Of a stretch of 64,000 bases of DNA, positions 35,333-43,957 are shown piece after piece (within the stretch, counting starts at the first letter, position 1; each line of letters begins with the position of its first letter). Made by a program: the position numbers and the translations under genes. Origin of the DNA: Pyrinomonadaceae bacterium (GTDB lineage: Bacteria; Acidobacteriota; Blastocatellia; Pyrinomonadales; Pyrinomonadaceae); assembly GCA_028284415.1 (NCBI GenBank), contig JANQRU010000004.1:1240001-1304000 (forward strand), given 5' to 3'. The notes beneath the pieces were generated by a model that saw only the letters and a list, made by a program, of their open reading frames with translations, was not told the DNA's origin and made no database searches.

Positions 35333-37012
35333 TTAATTTTTTTGTACAGTAAAAACAGAAAATTCTGTTCCTGTATGGACTGGGTTTTGTTCTGTTTTAC
35401 CGATTGGAAGAGTAATTTTATTATTTAACAAAGGCAATCGAATGGGATTCCCATCATAAACATCTTTTAAAACTGGTTCACCAAAGTAATTTTGTGCGTC
35501 GAAGACACTAAACTTTTTACCATTTTCAAGAAAATTACTGAGATCAATTGAAGCATTTTTGAGTTTTTTACTATTGTAAATAGTTACAAATGCAATGGTT
35601 TTGTCATATTTGTTCCGATTGATGACAACTCGCAAAGAGTTATTATTTACTACATTAGATGTAAACATCTGATTGCAATTGCCGTTATTAATTTGGCTAT
35701 GCCAATTATCAAATGATGTTTTCTTACCGTTTAAAACAAAATATTTATTCTTTTTTCCATTTGAAATGATGCTATTTTGAGCAAATTTATAATTTGAACT
35801 ATTGAAATTTAAAGGGGTTTTGATTTCAATGTTTCGACCCGATGAAATTATTCTGTTTCTACAAGCCTTTATGGATTTCCACCAAAAAATTTTCAAAGGA
35901 ATTTTACCCACAATCAGGTTTTCCTGAAGAGTTACATCATCATTCTCTTTATGTTTGTAACCCAAACGTATTCCACGACTCTGTCCGCTTTTTGCTAATG
36001 GATTTGTATAAACAACATTACCACGCAGTTTAATCCTACTTGCAGGTGCTCCTTTAACACCACCAACCAGAATTTGGTCTGCTACTTGATCTTCATTCAT
36101 CAGCGAACCATTTTCAAAAAGGATATTTTTATCTATATCAAATCCGCTTATTGACCTTTTTGAGGAATTTGCATAGATGTGCAAACCGTAACCTGCATTG
36201 TTAAAAATAATGTTGTTCTCGATTAAGTGTTTCCCGGTTTTATTATGGGCATAGATGCCATGCTCTTTTTTATTGTTCCCGTTGTTAAAAATCAAACAAC
36301 CATAGATTTCTGTGTTCCCTTCTTCATTCCAAACACCGAAGCCATGTCCATTATCGCGAACAACGAGGTTGATGTATTTGGTATTCGCCGCCCAAACATT
36401 TATACCTGATCCACGCCATGGTTTTAGTTTCCCATCAGAATCTAAGCGTTTACGATCTGAAAACGAGTTTGAAACCTCAAAGTCCCAAAACCATAAGTAC
36501 GAATTTCTGACATTGAGAGTCCCAACTTTTCGATTTGCAGAAGATTTGTCAAGAATTGCACGCTCACCCGGATATTGACGAAAATGAATAGGACGTTTTG
36601 AATTTCCTCCAATTTTTACTGTGAAGCTCCCCTTATATGTTCCACCTCGAAGCCAGACGATATCACCTGGTTTAATTAATAATCGATTGTTTTTTCCTGA
36701 AAAAGCAGTTGTTAAATCCATAGGTGAATTAATTTTTCCGCTTCCTGTAGAATTTCCTTCCGGTGAAACAAACCACTCAGAATAATTTTTATCAAGCCAC
36801 CCGTTTGAAAGCATTTCCTGTAATACTTCTTTTCGAGTTCTTTTTTTCGTGGGAAACTTTTTTTCAATGAGAGAATTTGCTGACAAATCATCCTGACTAT
36901 AACGTTGATTTGGTAACTTCGAAACTAACCACTGTGAATTGAAAATGGTATAAAACACAAAAAACACAAAGCCAAAACAAAAAATAAGTTTAGTCATATT
37001 CTTAAACTCCAT
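35333..37012 (-). CDS. exported right-handed beta-helix protein
   Basis: A 559-residue protein with an N-terminal hydrophobic signal (about residues 9-28) and a parallel beta-helix body. It opens with WFVSPEGNSTGSGKINSPMD and DIVWLRGGTYKGSFTV, the usual start of polysaccharide-lyase/epimerase-type helices, then repeated coils rich in Asn (ENNIIFNNAGYGLHIYANSS, RDNGHGFGVWNEEGNTEIYG). Such proteins bind or cleave acidic polysaccharides. It is the last gene of the exopolysaccharide operon, so it may trim or modify the polymer. No lyase catalytic residues can be named. An internal ATG five codons in (MTKLIF) is an alternative start. Confidence 0.87.
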   Translation of the reverse strand: MEFKNMTKLIFCFGFVFFVFYTIFNSQWLVSKLPNQRYSQDDLSANSLIEKKFPTKKRTRKEVLQEMLSNGWLDKNYSEWFVSPEGNSTGSGKINSPMDLTTAFSGKNNRLLIKPGDIVWLRGGTYKGSFTVKIGGNSKRPIHFRQYPGERAILDKSSANRKVGTLNVRNSYLWFWDFEVSNSFSDRKRLDSDGKLKPWRGSGINVWAANTKYINLVVRDNGHGFGVWNEEGNTEIYGCLIFNNGNNKKEHGIYAHNKTGKHLIENNIIFNNAGYGLHIYANSSKRSISGFDIDKNILFENGSLMNEDQVADQILVGGVKGAPASRIKLRGNVVYTNPLAKSGQSRGIRLGYKHKENDDVTLQENLIVGKIPLKIFWWKSIKACRNRIISSGRNIEIKTPLNFNSSNYKFAQNSIISNGKKNKYFVLNGKKTSFDNWHSQINNGNCNQMFTSNVVNNNSLRVVINRNKYDKTIAFVTIYNSKKLKNASIDLSNFLENGKKFSVFDAQNYFGEPVLKDVYDGNPIRLPLLNNKITLPIGKTEQNPVHTGTEFSVFTVQKN

Positions 37013-37049
37013 AATCTCATTTTTTGGTCATTACCTAAATAGCTTTGTC

Positions 37050-38330
37050 TTATCCTTCAATTCCAAGTTTTTCTTTTTTACTTTGGGATGAAAAATCTAT
37101 TGATTTCTTGAATAAACCTGTGAGCATTCGTTCAAATTCTATTGCCCAATTTAAGCGTGAAAAATTCTCTTTAACAAAACGTCGTCCAGATTTCCCCATC
37201 TGTTCACATTTTGATGGATTTTTGTAAAGTTCTAATATGGCTTCAGCGATTGCTTTTGAGTTACTCGGTTCAACAACTATTCCACCCTTTGATTCATTAA
37301 TGATTCTTGCACTTTCGCCCTTAAATGCTCCAATTACAGGTTTTTCGCATGCAAGATACTCAAAAACTTTTACTGATATAATTTTCTCTGTATATGGTTT
37401 TGGTTTAAAGGCAGCAAAACATACATCTGCATGGGAGATTATTTTCGGAATATCTTTAATGTCTCTTTCCCTACTAATAATTACATTATGAAGCGATTCT
37501 TCTTTAATAAATTTCTCTAATTCTGCACGTCGAGCACCATTGCCTATTAAAAAGAAAACAATGTCTTTGTTATCCTTCAGAAATTTAGCTGCTTCTAAAA
37601 GAGTTTCAAGACCATGTTTAATGCCAAAAAGCCCCGAATACATCACAACAAAGCGATTATTGAATTCATATTCTTTAGCAATCGAATTTTCTTTTGGAAC
37701 TGGCTTGAATAATTCTAAATCAGCACCATTTGGAAGATAAACCGTAGAATTCTTCTTGGCACCACGTTTTATTACTGTTTCAACTAAGGATTTTGTGGTG
37801 GCGGTCACTAAATCTGCCATTCGATATCCCCAATTTTCTAATTTTCGTGCGATTTTTACAAAAATTGAATCTTCAGGAATATTACCAAATGAAACCAGTT
37901 CATCAGACCACAAATCGCGTATATCAAAAACGAGTTTCGCCCCCCGAATTTTTGCCAATAAAATTGCCGGAATAACGGGGAAAATGGGTGGTGATGTAAT
38001 TAATACAACGTCACATTTTCCGGCTCGGATGCCACTTAAAAATACAGCAGGAATAAAGGACAGATAACTTAAAAGCTGAGTTATTTTTGATTTGTTTCGC
38101 GGAGCTGTAAAATAATTTGTCCGCAAAATTTTGTATCCTTCCTTTTCCTCTTTAGTCGAAAATTTCCCTTTATATTCGGGGAACACCTTACCCGCTGGAT
38201 AATTTGGCATTCCGGTTGCTACTGAAACTTCATGACCAGCTTTGACAAGTTTTTGAACGATTGGATATAGACGATTCGAGAGTGCTCCCATTTCGGGTAG
38301 ATATATTTGAGTAATTATTAAAATTCGCAT
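37050..38330 (-). CDS. GT4 family glycosyltransferase (WbuB-like)
   Basis: A 426-residue retaining GT-B glycosyltransferase. The N-terminal domain starts MRILIITQIYLPEMGALSNR; the middle has FDIRDLWSDELVSFGN, a segment typical of WbuB/WcaI-type enzymes. The C-terminal donor domain has VMYSGLFGIKHGLETLLEAA, FLIGNGARRAELE and KVFEYLACEKPVIGAFKGES, with the GT4 Glu-x7-Glu area at the last. It should add a sugar to the lipid-linked exopolysaccharide repeat unit in the cytoplasm. Donor and linkage are unknown. It lies 37 bases from the beta-helix gene and 40 bases from the sugar-transferase gene. Confidence 0.93.
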   Translation of the reverse strand: MRILIITQIYLPEMGALSNRLYPIVQKLVKAGHEVSVATGMPNYPAGKVFPEYKGKFSTKEEKEGYKILRTNYFTAPRNKSKITQLLSYLSFIPAVFLSGIRAGKCDVVLITSPPIFPVIPAILLAKIRGAKLVFDIRDLWSDELVSFGNIPEDSIFVKIARKLENWGYRMADLVTATTKSLVETVIKRGAKKNSTVYLPNGADLELFKPVPKENSIAKEYEFNNRFVVMYSGLFGIKHGLETLLEAAKFLKDNKDIVFFLIGNGARRAELEKFIKEESLHNVIISRERDIKDIPKIISHADVCFAAFKPKPYTEKIISVKVFEYLACEKPVIGAFKGESARIINESKGGIVVEPSNSKAIAEAILELYKNPSKCEQMGKSGRRFVKENFSRLNWAIEFERMLTGLFKKSIDFSSQSKKEKLGIEG

Positions 38331-38370
38331 TCTTAATTAACTTTTTTTACTTCACCATTTAAAGAAATTT

Positions 38371-39126
38371 TTAACGGGCACCGGATCCTCGTAAAACGGT
38401 AATTATCGTCTGAAAGAAAATCTTAAAGTCTAGCCAAAAAGATCGCTCATCAATATACTTTAAATCGAGTTGGATTCTTTCATCATAAGATGTTTTACTT
38501 CGACCGGATACTTGCCATAAACCTCCGAGTCCCGGCTTTATACTCAAAAGCTTCCCCTGATAAATCGAATACTTTGGAAGTTCTCGTTTTATTACGGGTC
38601 GAGGTCCAATTAAAGTCATCTTCCCTTGTAAAACATTAAGAAACTGTGGAATTTCATCAAGACTAGTGCGTCTTAGAAAATGACCAAATTTCGTAATACG
38701 CGGATCCTTGTCAATTTTAAAGTTTTTATCAAATTCCTTAAGCATTTTAGGATCTTTTTTTAGCTTTTTCTCTGCATCCTTGACCATAGTTCGAAACTTC
38801 CAACAGTCAAATTCTTCACCGTATTGTCCAATTCGACGATGTTTGAAAATTATCGAACCTTTGCTTGTCATTTTTATCAAAATTGCAATCAATGCAAATA
38901 GTGGGAAGAGAAAAATGAAAATTCCCAATGAAAACACAATATCAAAACCTCTCTTAGTTAGCATGTAAATTGCTTGATATGTTTCGGAATGATTTGTCAA
39001 AAAAGGACTTTCATAAACATTGAGCGACAATTGTTCGCCCGATAGTGTTGCAGGCTGTTCAATATCTGATTGCTCAACTGAAACAGCCTTATATCTTGAT
39101 TGTAATGTAGTAGAATTGTCTTGCAT
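38371..39126 (-). CDS. undecaprenyl-phosphate sugar-1-phosphate transferase
   Basis: A 251-residue bacterial sugar transferase that starts repeat-unit assembly by moving a hexose-1-phosphate to undecaprenyl phosphate. After a polar N-terminus of about 50 residues comes one hydrophobic segment (KRGFDIVFSLGIFIFLFPLF), then GSIIFKHRRIGQYGEEF, KFRTMV, LRRTSLDEIPQFLNVLQGKM, LIGPRP and PGLGGLWQVSGRS, all conserved in the PglC/WbaP core. The four-helix N-terminal domain of WbaP is absent, so it is the short form. AAGGAG precedes ATG 39126. A hairpin lies just upstream at 39165-39208. Confidence 0.95.
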   Translation of the reverse strand: MQDNSTTLQSRYKAVSVEQSDIEQPATLSGEQLSLNVYESPFLTNHSETYQAIYMLTKRGFDIVFSLGIFIFLFPLFALIAILIKMTSKGSIIFKHRRIGQYGEEFDCWKFRTMVKDAEKKLKKDPKMLKEFDKNFKIDKDPRITKFGHFLRRTSLDEIPQFLNVLQGKMTLIGPRPVIKRELPKYSIYQGKLLSIKPGLGGLWQVSGRSKTSYDERIQLDLKYIDERSFWLDFKIFFQTIITVLRGSGAR

Positions 39127-39164
39127 TGGCTTTGCAGACTCCTTATTTGTATTAGTTAATGCAA

Positions 39165-39208
39165 GAGCCGAATAACACTGGCGGGTGTTATTCGGCTCAT
39201 CTTTTTTT
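39165..39208 (+). terminator. strong hairpin with plus-strand T-run inside the minus-strand EPS operon
   Basis: GAGCCGAATAACAC (39165-39178) pairs with GTGTTATTCGGCTC (39185-39198), followed on the plus strand by ATCTTTTTTT. On the minus strand, the direction of the flanking genes, the hairpin has no T-tract downstream. Confidence 0.75.
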
Positions 39209-39227
39209 GCGAATTATTACGCGTTAA

Positions 39228-40274
39228 TTAAATTTCTGAAGAAGATTTATTAATTCCTGTATTACTCTTTAAACTTTTTTCAACTGCATTATTTTTAAGT
39301 AATGCCATTTTGTAAATTTCGATAACTCTTCGAGTTGTTTCATTTTCATCAAGTTCTAGTACGGTTTCACGTCCGTTAGTTCGTCGATTGTTTTTTATTA
39401 CTTTTTCTAAAGCTTTCGCGAGGTTTTCTTTGGTGTCATCTTCACCAATGTAACACCCCTCAACATTTTCGATTCTTTTTCTTACGTCTCCAACATCCAC
39501 CGAAACTACCGGTAAATTACATGCGAGTGCTTCTTTAACAACATTTGGCGAACCTTCATGCACAGATGTCAAAATAAGGGCATCACAGGCATTCATATAA
39601 ACTGGAATCAACTCATGACCAATCCCATTAGCAACAACGAACTCTGCGTCGTATTTTTCCTTAATAAGATCAACTGCGGACTTAGCAAGTTCAAATCGCT
39701 TTCGAGGGTTTGTAATAGTGTTAGCGACGAATAAAATCAGCTTTTTATCCTCCGGAAGATCGAGAGATTTTCTAGCCTCCTTCTTTGGAATAATTTTAAA
39801 TTTCCCCAAATCTAACCCACTCGGAATTACCCTATAATCATCTCTTTTCAAATGCCGACCAAGACTCTCGGAAACAACAATTACATTATCAGCAAAACGA
39901 GCTGTTGTTTTTGAAACCGTTTGCAAAATTTTCCCTAAAAAAGTCTGATTTCCACTTCTACCAATAATTCCCTCTAAATCGTTTCCACGGAAAGTAATAA
40001 CCCAAGGCATTCTTTTTGGAAGTGCCAAAGTAGCACTATGTCCCCATTGAGCGTGCATCAAATCGTAATGTTTTCCATATACATGCTTTCTTAGTCGCCA
40101 CCAAGCAGAAATATAATTGAGAAATTTCTTGTTGCCTTTGAAATGAAAAACATCCACATCGACTCCAGCTTTACGAAGAAATTCAACCTGCCTCCTAATA
40201 AACGGAACTCCCATAGGACGTTCAGCGGTAGGATATTCGCTGGTTATCATTAAAACTTTTATATTTTCTTTCAT
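39228..40274 (-). CDS. GT4 family glycosyltransferase
   Basis: A 348-residue GT-B glycosyltransferase. It opens KVLMITSEYPTAERPMGVPF and has YDLMHAQWGHSATLALPKRM, NVIVVSESLGRHLK, VIPSGLDLGKF, LILFVANTITNPRKRFELAK and the donor-site ILTSVHEGSPNVVKEALACN with its conserved Glu. It should extend the exopolysaccharide repeat unit on the cytoplasmic face. It lies 78 bases downstream of the polymerase/ligase gene and 101 bases before the sugar-transferase gene, with a hairpin in that gap. Sugar specificity is unknown. Confidence 0.93.
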   Translation of the reverse strand: MKENIKVLMITSEYPTAERPMGVPFIRRQVEFLRKAGVDVDVFHFKGNKKFLNYISAWWRLRKHVYGKHYDLMHAQWGHSATLALPKRMPWVITFRGNDLEGIIGRSGNQTFLGKILQTVSKTTARFADNVIVVSESLGRHLKRDDYRVIPSGLDLGKFKIIPKKEARKSLDLPEDKKLILFVANTITNPRKRFELAKSAVDLIKEKYDAEFVVANGIGHELIPVYMNACDALILTSVHEGSPNVVKEALACNLPVVSVDVGDVRKRIENVEGCYIGEDDTKENLAKALEKVIKNNRRTNGRETVLELDENETTRRVIEIYKMALLKNNAVEKSLKSNTGINKSSSEI

Positions 40275-40352
40275 GAAATTGTTAATTCCTATTTCAAGAT
40301 TCTTTTACGCAATTTTTTCAATTCGAACCAATAAAATGTACCGATAATTTTC

Positions 40353-41720
40353 TTAGCTGTTTTCCGTTTTATGACTAATGTCTGTTAAGTAAATTTTCCT
40401 CGTTCCTTTGCTAACATATATGCTTGAAAGTGCATAGGCTGTAACAATCCAATGCATCTTGTTATTAATCCAAACACCACTCATATTGGCGACTAACACA
40501 GTAGTTAAAAGTGATAGAGGCAAAACCCCTCTCACGTATCCACGGGTTTTCCAAGCCGTCTTTACCGTCAGCCAAACCCCGAACACAAGCGGTATAAAAC
40601 CAATTAACCCGGATGCAACAAGCACATAAAGAATCAGGTTATGTGCGTTTTTGGTTTCTTCTTCAGGATGTGCAAGCCTTGCACCCAATTCATATTCCCC
40701 TGGAATTTTTCCCCATCCTAAAATTGGTTTTTCTTTGATCATCTCCCAAGCTGTTGGATAAATTTTTTCACGACGAGCAAAATTCCCTTCTTCGATGGTA
40801 GTCTCGAATCTTGAGAGACTCGTTTCAGATTGAAAGACTATTGCCAAAAAAAAGATAAAACCTAATAAAACAACAACAATATTGCGAACTTTAGTCGAAA
40901 CCGTCCCCGGTTTAAAAATAAAAATGGAAAGTCCTGCTCCTAATGCAAGCAATCCTCCACGAGAACCCGTTTGAACTATTGTTACTCCTAATAAAGCTAT
41001 TACAATCCAAACCCAAAAGTGAGATTTCAGAGCACTTTTCTTGAATGCATAAACCAACCCAGCAAGTGAAAGCAAAGCAAGAGAGAGAATACGTGCAATA
41101 TTGTTCGGATGAAATCCCAAAGCAGTTACTCGTCCCTCTCCACCAACCCCCTCCATACTCTGTGAAATTCCTAATTGCTGAAGAACTGCCAAAAATGCAC
41201 AAGACAAAGCAAATACTAGAAGGGCTCTTCTAGCAACTCTTTCGGACTTAAAGATATTAAACGCAACCCAACTCATAACAATAAGTTGAGTAATCACCAT
41301 AAGTTTCCAAGCCGCTTCGAAAAATAATTCAGGAGGCGTTTTTATAACAAAAGAAATATAAAGAACAAATAGATAAATCGAGAAAAATATGAATGCTAAA
41401 GGCGGATTTCTTAAAACCAATGAAGGTTGTGTTAATAAAGAAATAAATAGAATTCCTAAGGAAATCATTGTTGTTTCAAAAGGAATTCCTAAATCCACAG
41501 TTTCAAACGGGATTGTGGCTACAAATCCGTAAAATGCCCAACGAACAAAGGGTTTTACATAGTAATCATTTTCTCCCTGCAATTTTATTTTCAGAGACGG
41601 CACTTCATCAGACTGGTTCATCTGATTTTGTAACGTTCCTGTGTTCATTAAAATTTTTTGCGGTACCACATTCATGATATTAAATAGGGGTTTTGAATTT
41701 TGTTTCAAAACCCCTTTCAT
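40353..41720 (-). CDS. O-antigen ligase/polymerase-type membrane protein
   Basis: A membrane protein of up to 455 residues with about ten transmembrane helices and a large periplasmic loop. The loop has GRVTALGFHPNNIARILSLA and FARREKIYPTAWEMIKEKPI followed by LGWGKIPGEYELGARLAHPE, the signature of the WaaL/Wzy-like Wzy_C family, with AHNLILYVLVASGLIG after it. It probably polymerises or ligates repeat units at the periplasmic face. Start is uncertain: ATG 41720 falls in a perfect 12-bp hairpin (41686-41715), so ATG 41675 (440 residues) may be the true start. No Shine-Dalgarno decides between them. Confidence 0.92.
   Translation of the reverse strand: MKGVLKQNSKPLFNIMNVVPQKILMNTGTLQNQMNQSDEVPSLKIKLQGENDYYVKPFVRWAFYGFVATIPFETVDLGIPFETTMISLGILFISLLTQPSLVLRNPPLAFIFFSIYLFVLYISFVIKTPPELFFEAAWKLMVITQLIVMSWVAFNIFKSERVARRALLVFALSCAFLAVLQQLGISQSMEGVGGEGRVTALGFHPNNIARILSLALLSLAGLVYAFKKSALKSHFWVWIVIALLGVTIVQTGSRGGLLALGAGLSIFIFKPGTVSTKVRNIVVVLLGFIFFLAIVFQSETSLSRFETTIEEGNFARREKIYPTAWEMIKEKPILGWGKIPGEYELGARLAHPEEETKNAHNLILYVLVASGLIGFIPLVFGVWLTVKTAWKTRGYVRGVLPLSLLTTVLVANMSGVWINNKMHWIVTAYALSSIYVSKGTRKIYLTDISHKTENS
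41686..41715 (-). terminator. hairpin at the start of the polymerase/ligase gene
   Basis: AGGGGTTTTGAA (41686-41697) pairs perfectly with TTCAAAACCCCT (41704-41715). On the minus strand it is followed by ATTTAAT, not a full T-tract. It may be an attenuator or processing site between the upstream kinase-like gene and this one. Confidence 0.5.
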
Positions 41721-41757
41721 TCGTAATTTTTATTGCCAATTTTAATTCAAATACTGT

Positions 41758-42486
41758 TCAAATCTCTGTTGTTTTCATAATTACATTTGATTCATTAGTG
41801 TTTAATGAACTGACCAATTCGTTAGCAATACTTTCTGGCGACCTTTCTTGTGTATCAAATTTAAGAATTCTCAAATCTCCTCGGGCTTGCAGACGTGAAA
41901 CCGTGCGTTGATAAGCTTCGCGATAACGTGTTAAGAAATCACTAATCTCTTCATCCGATTTATATTTCATTCTGTGATTCTTACTCCGTGATCGAATTCT
42001 TTCTATCAAGAGGGGATTTGGTGCATCCAGCCAGATGATCGTATCAAGCATTTGTGCCCAACGGTCGAGAACATTTTTCTCCCATTGCTTTATGGAACGC
42101 TGGTAATTTTGACGGTCTGTACTAATTTTACTAAGAGCAAAAACTACGCCTTCATCAAGAAACACTGAGTTCTTAATTTCTGTTGATCCCCCATTTATAT
42201 GATTTTTATTACGAAGGACAGAAAATCTAAAATAATCATAAAACGCACGTAAACGAATTATCTGTTTCCCATTTTCAATATTAAAAGTTCCATCTTCGAT
42301 AACCATTCTTACAAAAGCTGGAAATGACAAGAAGGAACTTTTCGCCAAAATCCATCTTGGTAGTCCCCAAATCGTAATTCCTGCTGTAATTGGTGAATTC
42401 ATTGAATTGAGTAAATTAGACAAAGTACTTTTTCCCGCACCTGAAGGTCCAATAATTTCACCTGTGAATCCCGATTCTATTTGCAT
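41758..42486 (-). CDS. P-loop kinase-like protein of the EPS operon
   Basis: A 242-residue P-loop NTPase with Walker A GPSGAGKST at residues 13-21, FLDEGVVFAL as a lid or base-binding helix area, and TIIWLDAPNPLLIERIRSRS followed by HRMKYKSDEEISDFLTRYRE, which together look like a nucleoside/nucleotide or shikimate-kinase-type fold. The substrate is unknown. It sits directly downstream of a second P-loop protein (13 bases) and upstream of the polymerase/ligase gene. It may phosphorylate a sugar or other precursor of the polymer or make a decorated unit; this is inference. Confidence 0.82.
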   Translation of the reverse strand: MQIESGFTGEIIGPSGAGKSTLSNLLNSMNSPITAGITIWGLPRWILAKSSFLSFPAFVRMVIEDGTFNIENGKQIIRLRAFYDYFRFSVLRNKNHINGGSTEIKNSVFLDEGVVFALSKISTDRQNYQRSIKQWEKNVLDRWAQMLDTIIWLDAPNPLLIERIRSRSKNHRMKYKSDEEISDFLTRYREAYQRTVSRLQARGDLRILKFDTQERSPESIANELVSSLNTNESNVIMKTTEI

Positions 42487-42499
42487 AACAATATTACTT

Positions 42500-43957
42500 T
42501 TAGAGCGATGCCCAAACTTCTTTTCGCAAATCGGCTAACATTTCTTCTAGTGGACGGTTTGCATCAATTAAATGAACTTTTGCCCCTTGCCAGTCAAAAT
42601 TCCACAACTCTGTTGAACGTGATAAAACATGCTCAGCAGGTTCATCTACCTTTCGTTCAACAGCTGTTTGTGGTTCAACAAGCAATCCAAACAATTTATC
42701 TGCTGGTAAAATTTCTCTATAAAACTGATTTTCCATCTTTGCTAGAAACTGTCCTGAATCAACAGGTATTCTTGGAGCATCCATTAACTTCAGATTTGGA
42801 ATCGGATAACGGTCGCAAATCACAATTTCGCCATTTGCTGCGTAACGTCGAATTTTTTTATAAAGTTTGTGGCGATCTCGAGCTGTGCAAAGCCACCTTA
42901 AATTCTGTAAAAAATTAGGCTCGTTATTAAACTTATCGCCCGTTCCGAATAACTTTTTTTGGACTTTCAAAGCCGCTCCAACTATAAGAGTTGAAAAAGA
43001 TTTCGGCGGTTTTCCAAGATGTACATTTCGTACTTCAAATTTTTGGGAAAGCCAATTGAAAATATTATTAACGGTTGTTGTTTTGCCAGCCCCATCGCCC
43101 CCTACGAAAGCCAATACCATTCCTCCGCCTTCGAACTTTTTTTGTGGTAATTTCATTCGTAAGATTTTTCTTAACAATAAGGAAATCCCACGCTTCGAAC
43201 GCGTCAAAATCTCAAAAGCTTCATTAGTTCTTGTATAACTTGACAGAGCTTTTTTCATTTTTGATTTAACCTTGATCTTTTGCCAAATACTTCCATTTTT
43301 CCGAAGTGATTCTAAACATTCATCAAAAAATGTTTTATCAAGCATTGGAAAGTGCTCTTTTAAAGTGGAATCCAATTTTTTAGAATCAATTCTTGATTCA
43401 AGATATGCAAGCTCTCCAAAAATCTTTTTGTCGCTTTCTTCTCCATTCCCAATTAAAAACCGTAACCTCGATTCCAATTTGGAATTTTTTAGGACTTTTC
43501 GCATTACGAAAAAAATCAAATCCATTTCCGGGGAAGCAACAAATATCTTTTCATGACGGTATGCTTTAGCAATAAAAGTTTCTTCAATTGGAAAACGATA
43601 GTTGTTAGTCAATTCGTGTCCAAATACAAGCTGATAATGAGCGTGAACATTAACGAACTCTTGTGTTTTTGGATCATATCCATAAAAATTTAAAACTGCT
43701 GGTAATTCGTTGCTTTTTGGTGGAATTGCTCTCTTAAAATCAAGCTTGCTCAAAACAGATGTAAACCTGTTTATATCACTTCTTTTGATAAGCAAATCGA
43801 GATCGCCTTCGCCTTTAAGCCATTTATCAATACGCCAATTACTCTTCCAATGGCAGTACTGAACCCCTTCCTCATCAAGCATTTCCAGCAGATCAGAAAT
43901 TAGGCTGCATTGATTCGAAGTTTCACTAACTTTTTCAGATATTTTCAATGCTTGCAT
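42500..43957 (-). CDS. nucleotidyltransferase-like/thymidylate-kinase-like fusion
   Basis: A 485-residue protein starting at ATG 43957 with GGAGA upstream; the longer TTG start at 43969 is less likely. Residues about 20-150 look like a nucleotidyltransferase fold with CHWKSNWRIDKWLKGEGDLD and the acidic GDLDLLI (51-57). Residues about 275-485 form a P-loop kinase domain: GDGAGKTTT (287-295), VHLGKPPKSF, and a lid with ICDRYPIPNLKLMDAPRIP, as in thymidylate kinases. Such fusions occur in polysaccharide loci, where a phosphotransfer to a sugar or lipid carrier is presumed. Its 5' end overlaps the 3' end of the flippase gene by 23 bases. Confidence 0.85.
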   Translation of the reverse strand: MQALKISEKVSETSNQCSLISDLLEMLDEEGVQYCHWKSNWRIDKWLKGEGDLDLLIKRSDINRFTSVLSKLDFKRAIPPKSNELPAVLNFYGYDPKTQEFVNVHAHYQLVFGHELTNNYRFPIEETFIAKAYRHEKIFVASPEMDLIFFVMRKVLKNSKLESRLRFLIGNGEESDKKIFGELAYLESRIDSKKLDSTLKEHFPMLDKTFFDECLESLRKNGSIWQKIKVKSKMKKALSSYTRTNEAFEILTRSKRGISLLLRKILRMKLPQKKFEGGGMVLAFVGGDGAGKTTTVNNIFNWLSQKFEVRNVHLGKPPKSFSTLIVGAALKVQKKLFGTGDKFNNEPNFLQNLRWLCTARDRHKLYKKIRRYAANGEIVICDRYPIPNLKLMDAPRIPVDSGQFLAKMENQFYREILPADKLFGLLVEPQTAVERKVDEPAEHVLSRSTELWNFDWQGAKVHLIDANRPLEEMLADLRKEVWASL

